A stretch of DNA of 64,000 nt from Streptosporangium carneum (lineage in GTDB: Bacteria; Actinomycetota; Actinomycetes; Streptosporangiales; Streptosporangiaceae): contig NZ_BSEV01000005.1 of NCBI RefSeq assembly GCF_027922005.1, positions 248,001-312,000 on the forward strand, read 5' to 3'. The translations under genes and the position numbers were made by a program. The notes beneath the pieces are model-generated. The model saw only the letters and a list, made by a program, of their open reading frames with translations, made no database searches and had not been told where the DNA came from. Below are positions 8,027-16,634 of the stretch, one piece after another; positions within the stretch are counted from its first letter, which is position 1, and each line of letters begins with the position of its first letter.

Positions 8027-10324
8027 GTGCCTGCCGCATTCCCCGACCGGTTCGCCAGCCGGCCGATCCCGATCGAAGAACTGCGCCGCGCCATCTCGCC
8101 GAAGCTGCGGCTGCACACCGTGGACCAGGCGGCGATCGACGCGATCGACCCGCTCACCTACGAGGTCGTACGGCACCGCATCTGGTCGATCACCGACGAG
8201 ATGGGCGACACGCTCAAGCGCATGTCCGGTTCCACCTCGGTGACCGAGGTCAACGACTTCGACTTCACCATCGGCGACGAGCTGGGCCAGGAGGTCCAGG
8301 TCGGCCTGTTCAACACGGGCCTGGTCGCCGCCATGGATCTGGCGATCTACTGGACCCTGCTCCATCGGGGCGAGAACCCCGGCATCGCCGAGGGCGACAT
8401 GTTCCTGTGCAACGACCCGTGGGTAGGCGGTGGCCTGCACCAGAACGACGTCGCCGTGCTCGCCCCGATCTTCCACGACGGGCGGCTGTTCGGATGGTCG
8501 ACGGCCATCTGCCACGTCGCCGACCTGGGAGGCAGCGCACCCGGCTCGTTCTCGCCGTCCGCGACCGACATCTTCTCCGAGGCCGTCCCCACCCCGCCGA
8601 TCAAGATCGTACGCGGCGGTGAGATCCAGGACGACGTCGTCGACGCCTACCTGCGCCGGTCGCGGGTGCCCGAGATGGTCGGCCTCGACCTGCGTGCCAA
8701 GATCGGCGCCAACCGCCTGGCCGTCGAGCGCCTGCTCACCCTGGTCGGCCGCTACGGCCCTGACCTGGTCAAGGCCGTGATGAAGCGGATGATGGACGAC
8801 GCTGAGCGCCGGTTGCGCGCCAAGCTCGCCGCGCTGCCGGACGGCGCCTGGCACGCGATCGGCCACCAGGAGCAGGCAGGACTGGGCGACCGCGGCATTT
8901 ACAAGATCGAGCTGCGGATGACCAAAATCGGTGACCATCTGACGTTCGACTTCACCGGCACCGACCCGCAGCAGGGCATGATCAACTGTCCGTACGCGGG
9001 TATGCGCGCGGGGGTCATGTTCGCCCTTCTCCCCGTCCTGGCCGGGGACATCCCGTGGGCCGCCGGCGGCCTGATGCGCTGCTTCGACCTCGTCAGCGAA
9101 GAGGGCACGATCAACAACGCCTCCTTCCCCGCCGCGGTGGCCAAGGCCCCGGTCGGCCCGGCCTGGGCGACCGCCAACCTGGTCGCCGAGTGCCTGGGCA
9201 AGATGCTCGACACCATGGTGGAGTCCAGGCCCCGCGTGCAGTCGGTGTGCGCGGGAACCTACGACGGATGCCTGCTGGCCGGGGTCGACGCCGAGGGGCG
9301 TCCCTTCATCGGGGGCCTCGCCGACACGATGGCCTCCGGATACGGGGCGCAGACCGACGCCGACGGCGTGGACACCGCGGGCCTGTTCGTCATCCCGATG
9401 GGCCGCGCGCCCGATGTGGAGATGACCGAGCTGACCCAGCCGCTGCTCTACCTGTGGCGGCGGGAGGAGGCGGACACCGGAGGCGCGGGGCGCAGGCGGG
9501 GCGGCCTCAGCGGCTCGGTCTGCGTCATCGGGCACGGGACCCGGGGATCGATGACGGCGATGTTCACCGGTTCCGGCAAGGCCGCGTCGATGAGCCCGGG
9601 ACTGGCCGGAGGCTATCCCGGCGGAACCCAGCTCGACCTGGTCGTCCACGACAGCGGGGCACGCCGGGCGCTCGCCGCGGGACGCATCCCCGGGTCGGTC
9701 GAGGAACTCGGCGGCGAGCACTACCTGGTGCAGGCCCACGACGAGGTGCCGGTGCACCCCGACAGCGCGGTGGTGCTGCGCTGGGGCGCCGGTGGGGGTT
9801 ACGGCGATCCGCTGCTGCGTGAGCCCGCCGAGGTCGCGCGGGACGTGGCCGACGGCAAGGTGTCGCCGGAGGCGGCCCGCACGCTCTACGCGGTCGTGCT
9901 GGACGAGATGGGCGCCGCCGACCCGGCGGCCACGGACGCCGCCAGGCGGCGGGCCCGTGTCCGGCGCAGGGAGTCGGCGACGGCCCCGGTGACCACGGCG
10001 GAGCCGGTGCTCGCCGTCGCCGGCGAGCGCCGCCCGCTGGACGACAATCTCAGACTCGCCCCGGACGGCGAGGGCGGCAGCGTCGTCGTCTGCGCGCACT
10101 GTGACCACCCGCTCGGCCGCTGGGGCGAGAACTACCTCGCCCCGCTGCCTCGCCGTACCGGGTCGCCCGGTGAGGCCGGCCCCACCGCCTGGGCCGACCC
10201 CGCCGACTACGTCGACGTCCCGATCGAGTTCCGCCAGTTCTACTGCCCGGGTTGCTACACCGCCCTGCTCACCCAGGTCGTCCCCGCCGCCCAGCCGATC
10301 CTGCTTGACCGCGCACCGGTATGA
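8027..10324 (+). CDS. Hydantoinase B / acetone carboxylase alpha-like subunit with zinc-binding C-terminus
   Basis: Second subunit of the HyuAB-type enzyme, 765 residues. GTG 8027 follows a strong SD (AGGAGGG, 8014-8020). Residues about 40-600 form the Hydantoinase_B domain (DPLTYEVVRHRIW start; GGGYGDPLLR near residue 590 is the conserved end block). The last 100 residues go beyond the usual HyuB and hold Cys689-x2-Cys692 and Cys740-x2-Cys743, resembling the small gamma subunit of acetone/acetophenone carboxylases fused in cis. This suggests ATP-dependent carboxylation of a ketone-like or aromatic substrate, though hydantoin or lactam hydrolysis remains possible. The stop overlaps or abuts the first CoA-ligase gene. 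Confidence 0.88.
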   Translation: MPAAFPDRFASRPIPIEELRRAISPKLRLHTVDQAAIDAIDPLTYEVVRHRIWSITDEMGDTLKRMSGSTSVTEVNDFDFTIGDELGQEVQVGLFNTGLVAAMDLAIYWTLLHRGENPGIAEGDMFLCNDPWVGGGLHQNDVAVLAPIFHDGRLFGWSTAICHVADLGGSAPGSFSPSATDIFSEAVPTPPIKIVRGGEIQDDVVDAYLRRSRVPEMVGLDLRAKIGANRLAVERLLTLVGRYGPDLVKAVMKRMMDDAERRLRAKLAALPDGAWHAIGHQEQAGLGDRGIYKIELRMTKIGDHLTFDFTGTDPQQGMINCPYAGMRAGVMFALLPVLAGDIPWAAGGLMRCFDLVSEEGTINNASFPAAVAKAPVGPAWATANLVAECLGKMLDTMVESRPRVQSVCAGTYDGCLLAGVDAEGRPFIGGLADTMASGYGAQTDADGVDTAGLFVIPMGRAPDVEMTELTQPLLYLWRREEADTGGAGRRRGGLSGSVCVIGHGTRGSMTAMFTGSGKAASMSPGLAGGYPGGTQLDLVVHDSGARRALAAGRIPGSVEELGGEHYLVQAHDEVPVHPDSAVVLRWGAGGGYGDPLLREPAEVARDVADGKVSPEAARTLYAVVLDEMGAADPAATDAARRRARVRRRESATAPVTTAEPVLAVAGERRPLDDNLRLAPDGEGGSVVVCAHCDHPLGRWGENYLAPLPRRTGSPGEAGPTAWADPADYVDVPIEFRQFYCPGCYTALLTQVVPAAQPILLDRAPV

Positions 10325-10350
10325 CCGGGCGATCCCGCCCCGGAGGTTCC

Positions 10351-12021
10351 ATGACGCTCTCCGACGTCCCCGACGTCGTTCCCTACCCGGCACATCTGGC
10401 CCGTTCCTACCGGGAATCCGGAATGTGGCGCCCGCACACCATCGCCGGTGAGCTGAAACTGGTCGCCGAGCGACAGCCGGACGCGCTCGCGGTGGTCACG
10501 GCCGCCGAGCGGATCACCTACCGCGAGCTGGACCGCCGCGCGGACCGGTTCGCCGTGGCGCTGCGCCGCCTGGGGCTCGAGCCCGGTGACCCGGTGGTGT
10601 TCCAGCTCGCCAACGAGGTCCACACCGTGGTCGCCTACTACGGCGTGCTGCGTGCCGGGCTCATCCCGATCTGCTCGCTGGCCCAGCACCGGGAGCGGGA
10701 GATCGGCTACCTGATCCGGCACACCGGAGCCCGCGCCCATCTGGTCGAGGCCGAGTTCCGCGACTACGACCTGCCCGGGTTCGCCGCCTCGCTCGCCGCC
10801 AAGCACACGAACATGCACGCCGTCGTGGTGTGCGGCGGTCCAGCGGGCAGCGGGCAGCACGCCTACGAGGCCCTGATCGAGGGGGTGGATCCCGGCGAGG
10901 CGGCGGCCGAGGTGGCCACCTGGCGGATCGACCCCGAGTCGGTCGCGGTCTTCCAGCTCTCCGGCGGCACCACGGGCGATCCGAAGGTGATCCCGCGCCT
11001 GCACTGCGAGTACGCCTACAACGCCAGGGCCTGGGGCCGGTTCTGGGACTGGGGACCCGGCAGCGTGGTGCTGCACGCGGCCCCGATGATGCACAACGCG
11101 GGCATCGTCGTGGCCGTCCAGTCGGCCCACCTCACCGGGGCGACCCTGGTGCTGGTCCCGCGCATCGACGTCAAGGCGATCGCCGAGGCCGTGGCCGCCG
11201 AACGGGTGACCGACATGATGATGGGGCTCGGCCTGATGACCCGCGTCGCGGAGCACCCCGAGCTGGACACGTTCGACTTCTCCTCGCTCAGGCGCGTCTT
11301 CTTCGCCCCCTCCATCCCCGCCGCGGGCGACCAGGCGGAGGAGCTCTTCGGCTGCACGGTGGTCCCGCTCTTCGGGGCGGGAGAGGGCATCTTCCTCACC
11401 GCCCCGGACGACGCCCCCGAACACGCGCGCAAGGCCACCTGCGGCGCGCCGCTGTCCCCCCTCGACGAGATACGGGTGCTGGCTCCCGGCACCGAGGACC
11501 AGGTGCCGCCCGGGGAGATCGGCGAGCTGGCCGCGCGCGGGCCGTACACCATCCACGGCTACTTCAGGGCGCCCGAGCGCAACCGCGACGCCTTTACGAG
11601 CGACGGCTTCTACCGCACCGGGGACCTCACCCGCGCGCACGTGATCGGCGGCGTCACCTACTACTCCCACGAGGGGCGCATCACCGACAACATCAGCCGG
11701 GGCGGGGAGAAGATCCACGCGGACGAGCTGGAGGCGCTCCTGCTCCGGCACCCGGCCGTGGCGGAGGTCTCCGTGGTCGGGATGCCGGACCGGCTGCTCG
11801 GCGAGAAGGTGTGCGCGTTCGTCCGCCCGGCTGGAGAACAGGCGCCGACCGTCGCCGACCTGGCCGCCCTCCTGCTCGATCTGGGCCTGGCCAAGTACAA
11901 GCTGCCCGAGCGGGTCGAGATCGTCGACGACCTGCCCCGGACCAAGGTGGGCAAGGTGTCCAAGCGTGATCTGCGCACCCGGATCGCCGAGATCCTGGAG
12001 AGGGAGCAGGCCGATGGCTGA
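10351..12021 (+). CDS. Aryl/acyl-AMP ligase (DhbE/EntE-like, possible aryl-CoA ligase)
   Basis: ANL-superfamily enzyme of 556 residues that adenylates a carboxylic acid and probably transfers it to CoA. The opening VVPYPAHLARSYRESGMW and the core LSGGTTGDPKVIPRLH (from about residue 203) resemble 2,3-dihydroxybenzoate/salicylate-AMP ligases. The C-terminal hinge and catalytic lysine lie in TKVGKVSKRDL. ATG 10351 is preceded by GGAGG; an in-frame ATG at 10321 overlapping the HyuB stop is an alternative. No carrier protein or NRPS gene is nearby, so CoA is the likelier acceptor. With a salicylyl-CoA-hydroxylase-like gene at 26-28 kb it may activate an aromatic acid. Confidence 0.9.
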   Translation: MTLSDVPDVVPYPAHLARSYRESGMWRPHTIAGELKLVAERQPDALAVVTAAERITYRELDRRADRFAVALRRLGLEPGDPVVFQLANEVHTVVAYYGVLRAGLIPICSLAQHREREIGYLIRHTGARAHLVEAEFRDYDLPGFAASLAAKHTNMHAVVVCGGPAGSGQHAYEALIEGVDPGEAAAEVATWRIDPESVAVFQLSGGTTGDPKVIPRLHCEYAYNARAWGRFWDWGPGSVVLHAAPMMHNAGIVVAVQSAHLTGATLVLVPRIDVKAIAEAVAAERVTDMMMGLGLMTRVAEHPELDTFDFSSLRRVFFAPSIPAAGDQAEELFGCTVVPLFGAGEGIFLTAPDDAPEHARKATCGAPLSPLDEIRVLAPGTEDQVPPGEIGELAARGPYTIHGYFRAPERNRDAFTSDGFYRTGDLTRAHVIGGVTYYSHEGRITDNISRGGEKIHADELEALLLRHPAVAEVSVVGMPDRLLGEKVCAFVRPAGEQAPTVADLAALLLDLGLAKYKLPERVEIVDDLPRTKVGKVSKRDLRTRIAEILEREQADG

Positions 12022-13510
12022 TCCGGTGGGATTCGGCACCCGGATCACGCACATCGCCGCCAGGATCCCCGACCGCCCGGCACTCACCTTCGCCCCGGTC
12101 GGCGGGCCCGAGACCGTGCTCACCTGGGCCGATCTGGAAAGCCGCGCCAACCAGACGGCCCGCCTGCTGGCCGCCTGCGGCGCGGGGCCGGGAACGCGCG
12201 TGATCGTGGCGCTGCGCAACGGTCCCGCGCACTTCCTGGCCGCCATCGGCGCCTGGAAGGTGGGGGCGATGGTGCTTCCGCTGAAGCACTCCCTGCCCCC
12301 GAGGGAGCAGGCCGCCTTCACCGAACTGGTCGGGCCGGTCGTGGTCGTGGCCGACGGGTGGGAGCGGCCCCGGGGAGCCGCGCTGCTCGGTACGGCCGAG
12401 CTCGACGGTGCCGGGGACCTGGAGTCCGGAGCGCTGCCCCCGATCGTGCCCCGTCCGGGCAAGGCGGTGGCCTCCGGCGGCTCGACGGGCCGTCCCAAGG
12501 TGATCGTCGACCCTCGCCCGTGGGCGCACCGGCCGGGCCACGCGCCGGGCGTGGGGGCGGCGCACGGATTCGGGGCAGGCCAGACCCAGCTCGTCGCCGG
12601 GGCGCTGTACCACAACGCGCCCTTCTGCTGGGCGCATCTGGGCCTGTGCGAGGAGCACCACCTCGTGCTGACCGACCGGTTCGACCCCGCCCACTCGGTG
12701 GACCTGATCGAACGGCACCGCGTGCAGTTCCTGTTCATGGCCCCGGTGATGATGCAGCGCGTCATGCGGCTGCCCGGCATCGCCGAGCGGGACATGTCCA
12801 GCATCCAGACCCTTTTCCACACGGCCGCGCCCTGTCCGCCGTGGCTGAAGCGGGCCTGGATCGACAGGATCGGACCGGAGCGGGTCATCGAGCGGTTCGG
12901 CGCCTCCGAGGCGGTGGGCAACACCTGCATCACCGGCGGTGAGTGGCTGACCCGTCCGGGAAGCGTCGGCCGGGGCGAGAACACCCACATCCGCATCCTG
13001 GACGCCGACCGGCGCGACGTGCCCACGGGTACGGTCGGCGAGATCTTCACCCGTCCCCTGCACGTCACGGGGCCGACCTACGAGTACCTGGGCTCGCCTC
13101 CCGCGACCACCACCCCCGACGGCTACACCAGCGTCGGCGACATGGGCAGGCTGGACGAGGACGGCTACCTCTACCTGGCCGACCGCCTCCCGGACATGAT
13201 CAACAACGGTGGCGTCAACGTCTACCCGGCCGAGGTCGAGGCGGCGATCTCCGAGCATCCCGACGTCGCCGACGTCGCGGTCGTCGGTCTTCCCGACGAG
13301 GAGTACGGCCGGCGGGTGCACGCCGTGGTCGAGCTCGCCGCGGGCCGGGAGCTCACCGAGGCCGAACTGACCGCCTTCTGCCGTGAGCGCCTGGCCTCGG
13401 AGAAGGTGCCACGCAGTGTGGAGTTCCGCGACAGGCTCCCCCGTGACGAGGCGGGGAAACTGCGCAGGCGCGGACTCGTCCCCGACATCCCCGTCAGGAG
13501 TGATCCATGA
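12014..13510 (+). CDS. Acyl-CoA synthetase (AMP-forming), BaiB-like
   Basis: Second ANL ligase, 498 residues, overlapping the first by 8 bases. The phosphate loop ASGGSTGRPKVIV begins near residue 153; GASEAVG, the TSVGDMGRLDEDGYLYLADR block and the final catalytic lysine in DEAGKLRRR are all present. The overall pattern is nearer to fatty-acid or bile-acid-type CoA ligases than to DhbE. Two adjacent ligases may act on the parent acid and on a breakdown product. The stop overlaps the dehydrogenase start. Confidence 0.92.
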   Translation: MADPVGFGTRITHIAARIPDRPALTFAPVGGPETVLTWADLESRANQTARLLAACGAGPGTRVIVALRNGPAHFLAAIGAWKVGAMVLPLKHSLPPREQAAFTELVGPVVVVADGWERPRGAALLGTAELDGAGDLESGALPPIVPRPGKAVASGGSTGRPKVIVDPRPWAHRPGHAPGVGAAHGFGAGQTQLVAGALYHNAPFCWAHLGLCEEHHLVLTDRFDPAHSVDLIERHRVQFLFMAPVMMQRVMRLPGIAERDMSSIQTLFHTAAPCPPWLKRAWIDRIGPERVIERFGASEAVGNTCITGGEWLTRPGSVGRGENTHIRILDADRRDVPTGTVGEIFTRPLHVTGPTYEYLGSPPATTTPDGYTSVGDMGRLDEDGYLYLADRLPDMINNGGVNVYPAEVEAAISEHPDVADVAVVGLPDEEYGRRVHAVVELAAGRELTEAELTAFCRERLASEKVPRSVEFRDRLPRDEAGKLRRRGLVPDIPVRSDP

Positions 13511-14244
13511 AGCCAAGGACCATAGCCGTGACCGGCGGCGGCGTGATGGGCGCGCAGATCGCACAGGTCTTCGCCACCCACGGCCACACCGTCCGCGTCC
13601 ACGACCTCACCGAGGACAGGCTCGCCGCGGCGCGCGAGCGCATCCTCGACGGCCGCTTCGGGCTGCGTGCCTCGGTCGCGCGCGGCAAGATCAGCGAGGA
13701 GGCCTCGCGGGGCGCTCAGGACCGGCTGACCTACGTCACCGACCTGGCCGCCGCCTGTGACGGGGTGGACCTCGTGCAGGAGGCCGTACCCGAGGACATG
13801 GGGCTGAAGGTCCGTGTCTTCCGTGAGCTCGACCGGGTCAGCCCGCCCGGAGCCGTGCTGCTGTCCAACACCGCGGGGTTGTCCGTCGCCGCCCTGGCCT
13901 ACGCCACCGACCGGCCGGGACAGGTCTTCGGCTGGCACTGGTTCCAGCCGTGCGCCGCGATGCGGTGCGCCGAGCTGGTCGTGCACGACGCGGTCACCCC
14001 CGAGGCCCACCGGTTGACCGTCGAGGTCGCCGAATCGTGCGGGCGGCGGGTGGTCACCGTCAACGACCAGCCGCTGGCCTGGGGTTTCGTCGCCAACCGG
14101 ATAAACGCGGCGGTCCGCAGGGAGGCCGACATGATCGTCGCCGAGGGGGTGGCCACCCCGGAGCAGGTTGACGCGATCATGAAGGACGCGCTGCGCTGGC
14201 CCATGGGCCCGTTCGAGATGCGCGGGGCCGCCGCGCTCGGCTAG
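13507..14244 (+). CDS. 3-hydroxyacyl-CoA dehydrogenase, C-terminally short
   Basis: NAD-dependent oxidation of a 3-hydroxyacyl-CoA to the 3-ketoacyl-CoA that the thiolase would cleave. The Rossmann motif GGGVMG is at residues 9-14; the catalytic His lies in GWHWFQP; the NRINAAV block opens the C-terminal domain. The chain ends after the MGPFEM motif at residue 245, about 40-70 residues short of the usual 280-320. No other frame after the TAG continues the domain. It may be truncated or naturally minimal. ATGA overlap couples it to the ligase. Confidence 0.88.
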   Translation: MKPRTIAVTGGGVMGAQIAQVFATHGHTVRVHDLTEDRLAAARERILDGRFGLRASVARGKISEEASRGAQDRLTYVTDLAAACDGVDLVQEAVPEDMGLKVRVFRELDRVSPPGAVLLSNTAGLSVAALAYATDRPGQVFGWHWFQPCAAMRCAELVVHDAVTPEAHRLTVEVAESCGRRVVTVNDQPLAWGFVANRINAAVRREADMIVAEGVATPEQVDAIMKDALRWPMGPFEMRGAAALG

Positions 14245-14325
14245 GGCGTGCCTCCTGGAACAGGCGGCGATCGTCGATCAGGCCGCAGGCCGTGCGGTGG
14301 GACTGGTTGTGGCTCGGTCAGAAAG

Positions 14326-14360
14326 CCCCCAAGCCCCCAAGCCCCCAAGCCCCCAAGCCC
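14326..14360 (+). repeat. 8-bp tandem repeat between operons
   Basis: Four copies of CCCCCAAG plus a partial copy lie between the dehydrogenase stop and the VOC promoter. They are not part of a supported gene. Confidence 0.9.
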
Positions 14361-14391
14361 GCGACGCGCGGCGTCGCAAAGCAACACGACT

Positions 14392-14415
14392 GCCTACATA
14401 TTTGACGCAGATGTA
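14392..14415 (+). promoter_or_regulatory. Candidate operator, copy D of the shared 24-bp motif
   Basis: The copy reads GCCTACA-TATT-TGACGCAG-ATGTA and matches copy B in 14 of 24 positions, so it is the weakest of the five. TATT, GACG and GTA are kept. It lies in the only AT-rich stretch before the VOC gene, whose -10 may be TAAAAT at 14414-14419. Confidence 0.4.
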
Positions 14416-14448
14416 AAATTATCAACAGAAATGACAGGAGGTGACGGG

Positions 14449-15057
14449 ATGCCGACGGCAATGCGCACCCGGGGCGTGGACCACGCCGCGTATGTGACGA
14501 CCAGGCCCGCCGAGACCATCCGCTTCTACCGCGACGTCATGGGCCTGCGCACCCCGCACGTCATCACGGCGAAGGGGTGGGGTAGCAGGCCCCATCCCGA
14601 CTTCGTCCACTTCTTCTTCGACATCGGCGACGGCGACCGGCTCGCCTTCTTCTACTACTTCGGCGTGCCCGAGGACCCCGAGGCCCGGCCGCCCGACTAC
14701 CACCTGGCCCTGCACGTGGACACCGAGGAGGAACTGCTCGCCTGGCGCGGGCGCTTCGAGGAGCACGGCGTCCGGGTCATCGCCCAGATCATCCACGAGA
14801 CCATCGAGTCGATCTACGCCCGCGACCCCAACGGCATGATCATCGAAATCACCCGGCCCCTGCGGGACCTCACCGACCGCGACCGGCGCGACGCCGAACT
14901 CTCCCTTGAGGCGCTCCTCGACTCCCTCGCGGACGACGTCGAGCCGACCCTCGAGACCTTCTGGCGGCGCAAGGCCGAACTCGTCGCCAAGGAACTGGAC
15001 AACGAGGTCGCTCCCGACGACTCCGCAGACGGCCACACCGAGCAGGAGGCCGACTGA
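14449..15057 (+). CDS. VOC (glyoxalase/extradiol dioxygenase-like) protein
   Basis: Metal-dependent VOC-fold protein of 202 residues. The start is set by the strong SD AGGAGGTGA at 14436-14444. One complete betaalphabetabetabeta pair is visible, with possible metal ligands His in GVDHAAY, His in YHLALHV and Glu in IIEITRP. A charged helical tail of about 60 residues follows (DRDRRDAELSLE...). Ring cleavage, lactoylglutathione-type isomerisation and methylmalonyl-type epimerisation are all known for this fold; the exact reaction is not evident. It opens the second operon of the island. Confidence 0.85.
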   Translation: MPTAMRTRGVDHAAYVTTRPAETIRFYRDVMGLRTPHVITAKGWGSRPHPDFVHFFFDIGDGDRLAFFYYFGVPEDPEARPPDYHLALHVDTEEELLAWRGRFEEHGVRVIAQIIHETIESIYARDPNGMIIEITRPLRDLTDRDRRDAELSLEALLDSLADDVEPTLETFWRRKAELVAKELDNEVAPDDSADGHTEQEAD

Positions 15058-15058
15058 C

Positions 15059-15307
15059 ATGACCGCGATATACGTGCTCGACGTTCCCGAGTTCGCACCG
15101 CTGGCCGGCGCCGCCGTCGCCGACGGCCTGCTCCTCACCCGCCGCGCGGGCTACATCCGGCTGACCGCGGAAGGACCCATCACCGTACGGCGGGCCGACG
15201 CCGACATGGTCGACGCGGTCTGGTTCAGCGCGCTCACCGGGGGATACACCGGCGTGCTCGAGTGCTTCGACCGGGACCGGATCCGGGTCCTCCCGGACGG
15301 GAGGTGA
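15059..15307 (+). CDS. Small protein of unknown function (82 aa)
   Basis: I do not recognise the family. It begins one base after the VOC stop with AGGAGG about 10 bases upstream, and the next gene follows within 7 bases, so it sits firmly inside the operon. The sequence is acidic with no Cys pair, signal peptide or membrane helix; it reads like a small alpha/beta domain. It could be an accessory subunit of the VOC protein or the hydrolase. Confidence 0.75.
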   Translation: MTAIYVLDVPEFAPLAGAAVADGLLLTRRAGYIRLTAEGPITVRRADADMVDAVWFSALTGGYTGVLECFDRDRIRVLPDGR

Positions 15308-15313
15308 GGCAGG

Positions 15314-16558
15314 GTGCGCCCCGCGACCGCCCGCCGCCCGCCCGCGGCGCTCAACGGTGACTGGTACCCCCGGGTCCTGCCCGCCGGGATCGACGTCTCC
15401 TCCCACCTGCTGGTCACCGCCGACGGATCGGCCACCCGGGGCTGGCTCTACACCCCGCCCCGCGCCCGCTCCGTGATCACCGTCATGCACCCCCGGGCCG
15501 ACGCCAGCCGCCACTACCTGATTCCCGACCTGCTCAAGGCCGGGTTCGCGGTCTGGGCGCAGACCGGCAGGGGCGGCGGCAGCGACCTCAGCCTCGTCCA
15601 CGAGAGCGCCCTGCTCGACATCGCCGCGGGAATGACGTTCCTGCGCGGGCTCGGCTTCGACCAGATCGCCGCCCTCGGCAACTCCGGCGGCGCGAGCCTG
15701 TACACCTTCTACGTGCAGCAGGCCCTGCGCGATCCGGCGGGGCGCGTCACGCTCACCCCGGCGGGCCGCCCGAGCGGCCTGGACACCGCCGACCTCCCGG
15801 CCCCCGACGCGGTCGTCTACCTGGCACCCCACCCGGGACAGGGGGCGCTGCTGCTGGAGTGCATCGACCCCTCGGTGACCGACGAGGACGACGCCCTGTC
15901 CGTCGATCCCGCACTCGACCCCTTCGACCCGGCGAACGGATTCGCCGAACCTCCGGCCAGCGCGTCCTACACCGCCGAGTTCCTCCAGCGCTATCGCGCC
16001 GCCCAGCGGGCCAGGGTCGCCCGCATCGACGACAGGGCCCGCGCGCTCATCGAGCGGCGCGGGGCCGCCCGCGCCCGTCACAAGCGGTCGGGAGCCGCCG
16101 CCGACCTGCGCCTGTCCACCCACATGCCGGTCGTCACCGTGCACCGCACCGACGCCGACCCCCGCACCGTGGACCTGTCGCTCGACCCCTCGGACCGGCG
16201 CTACGGCTCGGTCTTCGGCGTCCGCCCCGACGTGACGAACTACGGCCTCGTCGGGTTCGGCCGCACGACCACCCCCGAGGCGTGGCTGTCCACCTGGTCC
16301 GGGCTGAGCAGCAACGCCGAGATGGCCCGCACCGCGCCGGAGATGACGCTGCCCTGCCTGGTGGTCGAGTACACCGGCGACAACTGCGTCTTCCCGGCCC
16401 AGGTACGGGCCATCCACGACGCGCTCGGCGCCGCGGACAAGACCCACGTCCGGGTGCGGGGCGACCACTTCGGCGGTCCGCTCCAGGACGACGGCCCCGA
16501 GGCGTCCGGCCAGGCCGGGACCGTCGTCACCGGCTGGCTGCGCGACCGTCTCGGCTGA
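15314..16558 (+). CDS. Alpha/beta hydrolase fold protein
   Basis: Putative esterase, thioesterase or C-C hydrolase of 414 residues. The nucleophile elbow is GNSGGAS near residue 122 and the probable catalytic His lies in RGDHFGGP near residue 384; the acid is likely in EYTGDN. A large cap of about 150 residues sits between strand 6 and the C-terminal core. GTG 15314 is close behind the unknown 82-aa gene. Placed with a VOC protein and an SDR it may hydrolyse an ester, a CoA thioester or a ring-cleavage product. Confidence 0.85.
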   Translation: MRPATARRPPAALNGDWYPRVLPAGIDVSSHLLVTADGSATRGWLYTPPRARSVITVMHPRADASRHYLIPDLLKAGFAVWAQTGRGGGSDLSLVHESALLDIAAGMTFLRGLGFDQIAALGNSGGASLYTFYVQQALRDPAGRVTLTPAGRPSGLDTADLPAPDAVVYLAPHPGQGALLLECIDPSVTDEDDALSVDPALDPFDPANGFAEPPASASYTAEFLQRYRAAQRARVARIDDRARALIERRGAARARHKRSGAAADLRLSTHMPVVTVHRTDADPRTVDLSLDPSDRRYGSVFGVRPDVTNYGLVGFGRTTTPEAWLSTWSGLSSNAEMARTAPEMTLPCLVVEYTGDNCVFPAQVRAIHDALGAADKTHVRVRGDHFGGPLQDDGPEASGQAGTVVTGWLRDRLG

Positions 16559-16634
16559 TCCCCGCCCCCGCGAAGCCCCGGCGGCCCCTCAGCGGGCCCC
16601 ACGGAAGAAACTCAACCAACGGAAGGGAGGCCCA

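Noticed and set aside
3237..8039. A 1600-codon minus-strand open frame
   Set aside because: It runs antisense to DppF, thiolase, TetR and HyuA, all well-supported families; long antisense frames are normal at 70% G+C and its translation is Arg/Gly/His-rich with no domain.
10351..12021. Siderophore 2,3-dihydroxybenzoate-AMP ligase role
   Set aside because: No isochorismate synthase, isochorismatase, carrier protein or NRPS gene is nearby, so only the fold resemblance is kept.
8012..13068. Long minus-strand frames of about 800 and 940 codons opposite hyuB and the ligases
   Set aside because: Same shadow effect; no motifs, no SD, biased amino acid composition.
14245..14400. Possible IS remnant after the short dehydrogenase
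   Set aside because: No terminal repeats, target duplication or transposase motif could be found.
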